64,000 bases of DNA from JAMZMI01 sp049115715 (GTDB lineage: Bacteria; Bacteroidota; Bacteroidia; Cytophagales; Cyclobacteriaceae). This document shows positions 15,986 to 24,400 of this stretch, piece after piece (positions within the stretch are counted from its first letter, which is position 1; the number at the start of each line of letters is the position of its first letter). Both the position numbers and the translations under genes were made by a program. The stretch covers positions 67,667-131,666 of the forward strand of contig JAGDZQ010000039.1 of assembly GCA_049115715.1 (NCBI GenBank). The letters are read 5' to 3'. Under the pieces are notes generated by a model that saw only the letters and a program-made list of their open reading frames with translations, was not told the DNA's origin and ran no database searches.

Positions 15986-17545
15986 TCAATACACATCCCA
16001 CCTTCCTCCAAGGTAGTATCTATAGAGTACAGGATTGTGTAACCTGTTGACTTCCGTTTCAGTGTAGGTTTTATCAAATACTTCACCTCCAAAAGCTGAA
16101 ATCAAAGTCAAAGACTCGTTGGTAAGCCATTCGGTCTTGAGGTTTCCTACGTTTGCCTTTCTTAGCTTGGATTTTAAATTCGTCGATTCATCTTTGGAGC
16201 CTATCACCCACCCCCATTCTCCAAGTGTAAGCACCTGATTATGGAGCGGCAATGTTTTGAATCCAGCCGCTTCAATTGTTTTTTCAATACACTCAAAAGC
16301 CTGTTCCGCATAGTAAGGGCTACCAGCTTGAGTAATGACATATCCCTTTTCACTAAGCACACCATAACATAGTTGATAAAACTCAAGCGAATAGAGTCTA
16401 CCTAAATCTACAGTTCTCGGATCTGGAAAGTCGGCAATAACTACATCGTATTTAACCGGTGTATTAGCGAGATAAGTGAAGCCATCTTTATTAATTACCT
16501 TGACTTTCGGGTCATTCAAAGCATTATCATTGATACTTAGCAAAACTGGATGGTTTTGAGCTAAGGTTGTAATTGCAGGATCTAAATCAACTAGAGTAAT
16601 CTCCTCAATATTGGGATACTTAAGCAATTCCCGGACTGCTGCTCCATCTCCTCCTCCTAGCACCAGTACTTTTCGAGCTTCACCATGTAATTGCACCACA
16701 GGGTGAACCAGTGGCTCATGATACATCGCTTCATCAAGAGTACTGAGCTGCTGGTTTCCATTTAGAAACAACCAGTAATCTCCTTTTGAATAGGTAAGAA
16801 CAATTTTCTGATAAGGAGTTTGTTCGCTATAAACCACTCTGTCTTTGTACCTAATCTTGTCTCCCCAGTCAACTACCCGCTCTGAAAAAGTCACATTCAG
16901 TAGAATGATTACGAGTACACAAATGGCATAGCTCACAAAGTTCTTTCTTCGCTTTTGTGGAATCTCCGACCACACTACGCCAACCAGAGTCAAGGCAACT
17001 AAAAAGTTAATTCCTCCCAAAATTGGTGGCGTATAAGTAAGCCCTAGATGAGGTAGTCCGATAAAAGCAAAAAACACTCCTCCTGCCAAGCTTCCATAAT
17101 AATCGTTTTCTAAGGCTGAAGATATGTTCACCTTCAAATTTTGAAATTGCTCGTTGAGTCGAATCACAATAGGTATTTCCATACCGATAAGTAAACCTAC
17201 AAGAATGGAGAGCGCATAAATAATGAAAGTGGTATCTCCATAAAACGCGAAAAAGGTGTAGACGATTACTGTAACATTCGTAGCTACAATGGAAAGTGCA
17301 AATTCGATTAGAACGAATTTTTCCAATAGAGAATCTTCAAAACGCTTACTCAAACGGCTACCCAACCCCATAGAAAACAGCATGATCGAGACGATCATGG
17401 TCCATTGAAAGACAGAGTCTCCCAGGAAATAGGTTGCTAAAGTGGATAGCGTGTACTCAGAAACGATTCCAGATAAGCCTGTTGCAAAAAGCGCAGCTTT
17501 TAGAAATGTAGACGTGTACTTCAAGGACTTATAGCGCCCAAACAA
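15986..17545 (-). CDS. speE: Membrane-fused spermidine synthase (polyamine aminopropyltransferase)
   Basis: The 519-residue protein has an N-terminal half with about seven transmembrane helices (1-220) and a C-terminal aminopropyltransferase. Visible motifs are YHEPLVHP (275-282, substrate loop), GGGDG (297-301, dcAdoMet binding), VDLDP (319-323) and the catalytic DFPDP (D372, D375). The reaction is transfer of an aminopropyl group from decarboxylated AdoMet to an amine acceptor, with SpeD (10767) supplying the donor. The catalytic domain would sit at the inner membrane. It is the last gene of the long minus-strand operon and overlaps the DUF350 gene by 17 bp. It faces the FAD oxidoreductase tail to tail. 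The acceptor could be putrescine, spermidine or an unusual amine. Confidence 0.88.
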   Translation of the reverse strand: MFGRYKSLKYTSTFLKAALFATGLSGIVSEYTLSTLATYFLGDSVFQWTMIVSIMLFSMGLGSRLSKRFEDSLLEKFVLIEFALSIVATNVTVIVYTFFAFYGDTTFIIYALSILVGLLIGMEIPIVIRLNEQFQNLKVNISSALENDYYGSLAGGVFFAFIGLPHLGLTYTPPILGGINFLVALTLVGVVWSEIPQKRRKNFVSYAICVLVIILLNVTFSERVVDWGDKIRYKDRVVYSEQTPYQKIVLTYSKGDYWLFLNGNQQLSTLDEAMYHEPLVHPVVQLHGEARKVLVLGGGDGAAVRELLKYPNIEEITLVDLDPAITTLAQNHPVLLSINDNALNDPKVKVINKDGFTYLANTPVKYDVVIADFPDPRTVDLGRLYSLEFYQLCYGVLSEKGYVITQAGSPYYAEQAFECIEKTIEAAGFKTLPLHNQVLTLGEWGWVIGSKDESTNLKSKLRKANVGNLKTEWLTNESLTLISAFGGEVFDKTYTETEVNRLHNPVLYRYYLGGRWDVY

Positions 17546-18392
17546 TCAGCATTGATCCTCCAATATAAGCGAAAGCTTCTACCAAAGCAGCACCAGAATT
17601 TGGGTGTTCTTGATTGATAATTTTATCTGTTAACTTTTGACCTGGCAACAAGATTTTGTCTGTCATAAACCTCGCTATCGGTAGGAATATCAAACCAATT
17701 AAAACATCAATTCCTACATCTTCAAGTGTGATGATCCAGCTTTCAAAATCGTGTGTCAACGCAAATCGTATCAGGTTTGCAATCGCAATGATTGCTCCCG
17801 CATAACCTATACCAACAGCTACATTCCCCTTTTGAATGTGATCATGTATATTGTATGGAGTAATGAGGTTATAAACTAAAGTAGTGATGAATAAAATACC
17901 CTGCCCAAGAATCCAATAAAGCACAGCCGTCACAATTGGTCCTCCCGTGCCATGCCCTTCTCCATGAATAGCTCCCAATACAATCAATCCTGTTGCAATG
18001 GCATTTGCTGCTTCTACGATACCAGAGCCTAGGTTTTTCTCTTCTATTATTTCCTTCTTAAGATCAAATTTGGAAAGGATTACTTTGTTATTAATGATCA
18101 ATGACAAATTCAAAAGAACGATTGAGAGCACGCCGTAGATCCCAATATTGATCAAATCTTCTTGTAGGCCATAAGACTCGCCTAGAACTGCGCTTCCAAT
18201 GGCTAGTAAAAGTCCTATGAAGTAGCCAACATGTGCTACCGCAAATGATAAGTTATCCTTCTCTACCAATTCATATCCTATTTTAATTTTTGGATGAAAA
18301 AGTTGATACACAAACTTCCCAACAATAAACAGGACAAAACTTGCTAAGATGTATATGACTGTGGTAAGAATACCATCTAATAATGCTTCCAT
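17529..18392 (-). CDS. DUF350 (UPF0719) membrane protein, tandem duplication
   Basis: This 287-residue protein has about eight transmembrane helices. It reads as two DUF350 units (about 1-140 and 150-287), each with a helix carrying small residues (AHVGYFIGLLLAIGSAVLG; VGIGYAGAIIAIA). A His/Gly-rich loop (HGEGHGTGG) lies between them. Known for the family: E. coli YjfL, encoded beside the PspA-family YjfJ and the YjfC ligase, has DUF350. Its molecular function is unknown. Overlap with speE and close spacing to the lipoprotein gene put it firmly in the operon. A role in membrane localisation or transport of the polyamine product is an inference. Confidence 0.85.
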   Translation of the reverse strand: MEALLDGILTTVIYILASFVLFIVGKFVYQLFHPKIKIGYELVEKDNLSFAVAHVGYFIGLLLAIGSAVLGESYGLQEDLINIGIYGVLSIVLLNLSLIINNKVILSKFDLKKEIIEEKNLGSGIVEAANAIATGLIVLGAIHGEGHGTGGPIVTAVLYWILGQGILFITTLVYNLITPYNIHDHIQKGNVAVGIGYAGAIIAIANLIRFALTHDFESWIITLEDVGIDVLIGLIFLPIARFMTDKILLPGQKLTDKIINQEHPNSGAALVEAFAYIGGSMLIVWAL

Positions 18393-18424
18393 GATCTTAT
18401 AAGGTTATCTGATGAATTGATGTA

Positions 18425-19150
18425 TTATTTTCCAAAGCCGCCTCCCTTAGAACGCCACCCACCTGAAGTACTTCCAGATCTGGAAGTTCTAGATGCTACG
18501 TTTTGCTTGAATGAGGATCTGTTTCTACTCCAGCTTGATGATGGATTTGCTGTTCGATTATATCGGCTATTGGTACCATAGTAGGATCTACCAGAAGCGG
18601 TTGGCCCATAGTAACTACGCCCGCTACCATAGTAGCCACCGCGCCAGTCATTGTAATAACTTCTTCTTGCAGGGTATGCCATCATATTAAACATGCTTGA
18701 CATCATCGCATAGCGACCATAAAAAGCCCAAAAGCTGTTGCCACTGCTATCTGTAGACCATTGGCCGTATTTGCGATTGCCAACGTAGTTACTATACCCA
18801 GGAGGTGCGACTGCTTTGCTTAGGTGGCCAGTACTATCTCTTGCAGCCACTTCCATCCCCATATTATTGACATGTTGATTGAATTCCTCCTTACTTACTT
18901 CAAGCCAGCTGGTTGTGTATTCATCAAGGTCACCTGATTTATCTTCTTGAATAATTCTGTATTGATGATGAAAAGTTTCAAAGAAATTGCCTTGCACATC
19001 CATGTCATAAAGAATGACAGTGAAAACCTGATCAGTAGGAAGATCGCGAACGATCTCATCAATTTTGCTCTTCTTAAAATCACTTCCTCCACATCCTGCA
19101 AGCATTAGTGTGACTAAAACGATTAACAATGTAGTTTTTGTCGTTTTCAT
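18425..19150 (-). CDS. Lipoprotein with Tyr/Gly/Ser-rich tail, DUF1190-like position
   Basis: The 241-residue protein has a clear lipoprotein signal (LMLAGC, Cys about residue 20), a folded middle with YSNYVGNRKYGQW and FWAFYGRYAMMSSMF, and a low-complexity C-terminus rich in Ser, Gly, Tyr and Arg that ends in GGGFGK. It lies between DUF4178 and DUF350. In the E. coli yjf operon a DUF1190 lipoprotein (YjfM) sits next to the DUF350 gene and also has a Gly/Ser-rich end. That makes it a plausible functional counterpart, but I cannot assign the family from sequence alone. It is probably anchored in the envelope. Confidence 0.72.
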   Translation of the reverse strand: MKTTKTTLLIVLVTLMLAGCGGSDFKKSKIDEIVRDLPTDQVFTVILYDMDVQGNFFETFHHQYRIIQEDKSGDLDEYTTSWLEVSKEEFNQHVNNMGMEVAARDSTGHLSKAVAPPGYSNYVGNRKYGQWSTDSSGNSFWAFYGRYAMMSSMFNMMAYPARRSYYNDWRGGYYGSGRSYYGPTASGRSYYGTNSRYNRTANPSSSWSRNRSSFKQNVASRTSRSGSTSGGWRSKGGGFGK

Positions 19151-19164
19151 TTTTTGCTATTTAA

Positions 19165-19698
19165 TTAGCCTGGGATAATATTTGAAACTTTATATTGTTC
19201 TAACACAATTCCAGAAGAGGCTTCTACCGTTCTGTCATCCCACTGAGTCAATGAAATAAAATTCTCTTCATCTTCATCTAAATACTCATAGGCGATCAAC
19301 TCTTCCCACTCTTTCTCCTTCTTAGCGCAATCTCTAAAATATCCAGCACTATCGGAATGCAAATAGTAAACTTTTCCATCCAAATGAATTTTATCTGGAG
19401 CTTTCTTCTCTGTAATTGCTTCAAATACGTTCTCTTCGATCTTTCTAATCTTAAGAGACTTAGCCATCGTAAGTACAATATCACCATCATCCTCTACCCC
19501 TAGGAAACCAACTTCATCTCCACTGTCTACTTTGTACTCCTTGCTGAAATTATGATCACCCCAATCATACTCATACACTTCTTTGACCACCCATGACTTC
19601 ATGTCGTAATCAAAGATAAATCCAACATTCAAATCCTTGACACTCAAGTTGGTAATATCGTATTCCGGTTCTATTTTCTTTTTGAATATATTGAACAT
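19165..19698 (-). CDS. DUF4178 domain protein
   Basis: This 177-residue soluble, acidic protein starts MFNIFKKK. It has the DUF4178 layout: NLSVKDLNVGFIFDYD, a WVVKEVYEYDWGD segment, then EYKVDSGDEVGFLGVEDDG and a C-terminal half of beta strands. No membrane segment is seen. Known context: DUF4178 and the related DUF2491 (E. coli YjfK) occur beside PspA-like, DUF350 and polyamine-synthesis genes. Their biochemistry is not established. The gaps of 14 and 16 bp to its neighbours indicate one transcript. Confidence 0.75.
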   Translation of the reverse strand: MFNIFKKKIEPEYDITNLSVKDLNVGFIFDYDMKSWVVKEVYEYDWGDHNFSKEYKVDSGDEVGFLGVEDDGDIVLTMAKSLKIRKIEENVFEAITEKKAPDKIHLDGKVYYLHSDSAGYFRDCAKKEKEWEELIAYEYLDEDEENFISLTQWDDRTVEASSGIVLEQYKVSNIIPG

Positions 19699-19714
19699 AG
19701 TATTTTTAGTTTAA

Positions 19715-21292
19715 CTAGTCTCCACCATCAAATCCCCATGATGATGAACTCATTTTATATGATTTGGCTAAAAGGTTGTTAAAATGATCGAAATCAAAGC
19801 CTTCAATAAAAAGAGGGCTTAGCTCTGAATGCTTTAAAAATTCCTCTTGTCCAGCGAGTGTAAATTTATTGTACAATGAATCGATTTTTTCGTCATAATT
19901 GGGAACTAGTAGTGTGTTTTTATTTAAACAACTTTCCAAAAGTTTAAGATTAACTTCATCGCTTAAAACTCTTTGAACAAGTATATCTAATTGTTGTACC
20001 TTATCTTTTATGATTTCTTTTTTCTTTTTACTCGAACCAAAGAGGTTGAACACCCACATAAAGCCGCTAACGTCTCCTTTTCGAAGAAGTTCAACCCCCA
20101 CCCAATCCTTTTTATATGCTTTAAAGCTTATAACTTGATAATACAACTCCATTAAGTATTCTTCCAACATCATTCGTTCTTTGGTGAAAGCAGCAATGTA
20201 CGGTTGGTGATCCCTTTCAAAATCACTCATATTTACTTTCGAGGACTTTGATATGAATATGGTTAATCGCTGATGATAAGTATGATCCTGAAGGACATAC
20301 TCCAACTTAACTACATTTCTAATTAGCAATTCATAAAAATTCAATTCAAGCAAATGCTCTCCAGTAGTTCCACGTTTGTGTATAAGTGCTTTTTGCGCAA
20401 GCGTATATTTTTTACTAGCAGTTATTGAGGTTTTTACGGCTATGTAAATGTCAATAACAAACATCACAATCGCCATTGCTATTCCAAGTATAGGAATAAA
20501 CGCAAATGCCGTGACAATCAAGACCACAGCTAGTTCCTCATAATAATAGATATGCCTATAAAAGAATAAACCTAAGATAGGTACCAATATGACTCCAACA
20601 AGCACAAGCACCCATATTCGAACTCTCGAAAAGGCATAAAACTGTGTATTCTGATAACTATTGCCTGGAAGAGCCGACCTCACTGTGTAATAAACCACAC
20701 CTAGCCCAACTATCCAAAGCAATATTTTGAGGACAATTCTTGTCTTAAAGGTAAACTCACTCCCGTCATCATCAATTTCATGTATTACAATTACCTCACC
20801 ATTACTTCTCTCTAAAACAACACTATTTGCGTTGGCTCTTTTACCCTCAGATGTTTCAAGATTACCATTAATTTCATTAAGTGCCCCAATAATACCCGCA
20901 TAAGTATTATCATTTATCAAGTTGGTAGTTATCCATTGATAGCCAACCATCTCAAAGTAAGCCTTGCGCTCACTAGATACATTCTCTGAAAACACACTCA
21001 AATTTTGGTTTTTAGATTCAATTGCAAAAAGTACAAACTTTTGTTTTTGTCCTTGGTATAGAAAAGAGCGTGGATTATCAATTTCATTTTCATGAAGGTG
21101 TATAAGAACGGAAAGATTATGATCCTTCTGAATTTTCTCGCACATTGAATCAATCCTTTCCACTTCTTCTAAAGTGAAAAACTCATTTTTATCTATTAAT
21201 CCTATTTGCTGAGGCAATCCCGAATAGACCCGGATGCACCAAAAAATAGCTGAGGCTAGTAAAAAAGCTCTCTTAAATGCTCTTCTATTCAT
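19715..21292 (-). CDS. TPM-domain membrane protein
   Basis: This 525-residue protein starts with a signal-like hydrophobic stretch (8-22). A TPM (TLP18.3/Psb32)-like domain follows (about 30-150), with VERIDSMCEKIQKDHNLSVLI, KFVLFAIES and a helix ending GIIGALNEING. Transmembrane segments follow near 183-202, 228-247 and 252-285, then a large helical cytosolic domain (290-525). Known for the family: TPM proteins are membrane-tethered and implicated in stress tolerance or photosystem repair. Its start codon overlaps the end of the 49-aa peptide gene, so translation is probably coupled. The cytosolic half is not recognised and may contact the AAA+ protein or PspA. Confidence 0.7.
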   Translation of the reverse strand: MNRRAFKRAFLLASAIFWCIRVYSGLPQQIGLIDKNEFFTLEEVERIDSMCEKIQKDHNLSVLIHLHENEIDNPRSFLYQGQKQKFVLFAIESKNQNLSVFSENVSSERKAYFEMVGYQWITTNLINDNTYAGIIGALNEINGNLETSEGKRANANSVVLERSNGEVIVIHEIDDDGSEFTFKTRIVLKILLWIVGLGVVYYTVRSALPGNSYQNTQFYAFSRVRIWVLVLVGVILVPILGLFFYRHIYYYEELAVVLIVTAFAFIPILGIAMAIVMFVIDIYIAVKTSITASKKYTLAQKALIHKRGTTGEHLLELNFYELLIRNVVKLEYVLQDHTYHQRLTIFISKSSKVNMSDFERDHQPYIAAFTKERMMLEEYLMELYYQVISFKAYKKDWVGVELLRKGDVSGFMWVFNLFGSSKKKKEIIKDKVQQLDILVQRVLSDEVNLKLLESCLNKNTLLVPNYDEKIDSLYNKFTLAGQEEFLKHSELSPLFIEGFDFDHFNNLLAKSYKMSSSSWGFDGGD

Positions 21293-21434
21293 AAAACACC
21301 TTTTTTGCTAAGTACAATATCCCCATTCCGATCAATAAGATAATTCCGACCTTAAACAGGAAACTGAAAACAAACCCGAACAAAAAAACTATTGCTATGA
21401 TGACCAGCACCGACTTTATCAAATCAAAATCCAT
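21285..21434 (-). CDS. 49-aa membrane peptide between the AAA+ and TPM genes
   Basis: A short frame runs from ATG 21432-21434 to TAG 21285-21287. The product starts MDFDLIKSVLVIIAIVF and consists of one or two hydrophobic helices (about 8-27 and 29-43) with a basic end (AKKVFYE). Its last codons overlap the ATG of the TPM gene (TATGAATAG arrangement), and the AAA+ stop lies 4 bp upstream. The tight packing on both sides, the start codon and the hydrophobic composition support a real gene. Function is unknown. A membrane regulator of the adjacent AAA+ or TPM protein is possible. Confidence 0.65.
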   Translation of the reverse strand: MDFDLIKSVLVIIAIVFLFGFVFSFLFKVGIILLIGMGILYLAKKVFYE

Positions 21435-21438
21435 TCTT

Positions 21439-24400
21439 TTATTTCTTATCATTCATTTTATCCATTATCCCCTTTAGATTATCAGCAATAGCATCGATAC
21501 CTTCTACCAGCTGAGCATTCTTACCATAACCCATTTGCTTTTGCTTCTCAGCAAACTTCTCCAAAATCACATTCCATCTTTGCTTTTCTTCCTTTGTGGC
21601 ACTCTTAGTCAATTGCTTAAATTTCAACAGGTTGGCTTCAGCATTTGAAGTCAACGTCTGAGCTTCGTTCTCATAATGTGAATGAATGATCGTAGTGACT
21701 TCCTTTTCATTCATCATCGGCAAGATCTTCTCTCCGACCTTATTCATGTCGCGATACGAACCTTGAAGTTTGAAAGCTGGCTCCACGCGGTACTCATCTG
21801 ACATAGCAGCAGATTTTATATACAATAAATTAACAGCCAATATGACATCTCTCACCTTCATAAGATGCTTGATGACCGCTGCATATTCTTGCAATTCCTG
21901 TGCACTATGATTGACTTCAAATTTTAGTCCTTCAGCTGAGCCGTTCTCGACCATTTTAATGACAGAATGAACATCATCCAAACTTCTGGAAACTAGTCTG
22001 CTCAATATAGGATTGGATGTCAACGAGTTTTCCAAATAGCTTAGCTTGAATACTTCCTCCGAATCGCCAATTACATCTCCCAGATTATAAATATCTGCTC
22101 TATTGGAAAGCATATCAGGAATTTGAAATTTCTCCCCTGACTCTGTATACGGGTTTCCTGCCATTACGACGCTTACTTTTTTCCCTCGGAAATCGTAAGT
22201 CTTCGTTTTTCCTTTATAAACTCCTTCTATCTTCCGCTGAGCATCACACATGGAAATAAATTTCTGCAAAAACTCTGGGTTGCAATGCTGGATATCATCC
22301 AGATATATCATCACATTGTTGCCCATCTCAAAAGAGAGATTGAGCTTTTGAAGCTCCTCCGCAGAAGCTGCATTTGGAGCATCTGCTGGATCAATTGATG
22401 TCACTTCATGACCAATAGCTGGTCCATTTATTTTCATAAAAATCACCCCTAGCCTGCTTGCTATGTATTCCATTAAAGTGGTCTTACCATACCCAGGCGG
22501 TGAAACCAGCAAAAGCAATCCCATGAGATCTGTTCGCTTATTTTCACCTGCGGTACCTATTTGTTTCGCAAGGTTTGATCCTATAAGTGGAAAGTAAACT
22601 TTGTCAATCAACTGATTCCTTACAAATGAAGAAAGCACTCTTGGCTTGAACTCATTGAGTCTCAATTGTGCTTTGTATTCTGAAGAAAGTGACTTTTTCA
22701 AAGATTGTAGCTTTTCAAAGTCTGGAGCAACAGATTTTGCATAATTACCCATTTTAGCCAAAAAGCGATTCAGGTGCAGTGAATAATTCCCTTCTTCAAT
22801 CAGCTGATGCGCTCCTTTCAATCCCTCAATCTGAATTTCAACGGTAACATTTTTAACTCTGGTTTCGGAGAAATCTTTATAGAGTAAAAGAACTGCTACT
22901 TCGTCGATGTATTCATGATAACTCTCATTTGATTCTTCCGCAAGAAAGGCCTGAAGCCATTGTCTTATCAACCTAACAGAAAGATGAGGTGTTTCGCTTA
23001 TTGGATCAATCGAACCCTGAAACTTGCTTTCAGCCCTTTTCTTCTTTAGATTTTTGGAGAATGCCTGATAAAAGTTAGCAGCGATAGACCCTATTGTGAA
23101 ATGTTCATTTATTGACAGCTCTTCAAACAAATAGGCTGCTATCTCTTTTTTATTTGCTGTGCTTTCAAAGAAAAGGTGGCTTTGGTTTTCTACCTCCTCT
23201 TCTAAATCATTGATGATACCATCAAACTCTCTGGATGCAGGGAAGACAGTCAGGACCAAGGATGCAGCCTTTATTTGGTTTACGAAAAGCTTCTTCTTTT
23301 CCTCTTTAATACAAGAATTCCAGAAAAACACTGCCAAAGCTCGAGACTCAGATGAATATTTGATCACTCCAGCTGCTTTGCTTAATTCCAACAGTTGATT
23401 AAGTATCAGATGGGTGTCATATTCGTGAATTCCTTTTACGTATCCTTCCTGATACTGAGTCGTCATCACCTTCTGAATGAAAGATATTTGATCCTTTTCT
23501 GAAGAGGCCAAATAGTCATCTATATCCATTTGGATATCAGAAGAAAATGTTTTCTCCTTTTTTCTGAAAACTTGAAAAATATAGAAAGCCAAATACTCTG
23601 CTCGGTACACGTCATTGTTTTCCGAAATCAATGATTGATCCCAGAGACTTCCAAGTGCTGTTAACTGATCATTCTCAATTGGCTCAAAGAAGTCTGTTCC
23701 AGCCAAGTGGAAATTGGGAACCTTGTTTTTCACCACCATGCTTAAATCAAGCGCAAGGTTGTTAGTGAAAAACTGATGATTGCCCATTGTGATGATATTG
23801 TCTCCAGACGTGAAAAGCTCTTGCTTATCTTTCAGTTGACGCAATACATCTTCCTTGATTGTCTTGAGCTGACTCGTGAGATCATCCGCTTTTACGGTAT
23901 CGTCCATTGAGACCAATTGGTCTGCAATGCTTCTGATCTTCTCAATCATAAGGTCAGATGCGAAGTAACCGTTGATTTCATCTTTGGTCTTGATAGCGCC
24001 TGATTTGTTCTTAATAGCACTAAGTACTCTCTCTGCTGCTTGAAAAAGCTGATTCGACTTCTTATTCCTCTGCTCTGTCAGGTAGAGTTTTTTGGCCTCA
24101 AAGGCATTATAAACTTCTTCTCTTTTCTGAGCAATGATGTCTATGAACTCCTCAAACTCGGAGAATTTGCCTTCTAATTCTTCTACCTGCACAATCAACT
24201 TTGTCAGGTATTCCTCACATTGTTCCGGTGTATCGCAGATGTCGAGATAATTGGTCACAGATTGCTCCAACAATTTCAGTGTAGCACTAAACTCCGCCTT
24301 ACCTTCTTGAGATAAGAGGGATTTCCGTTTATTGGTGAGTGCTCCCTTGACCTGATTGTAACTTCCGTAGATATCGGAGATATTTTCGATGATTCGGGTT

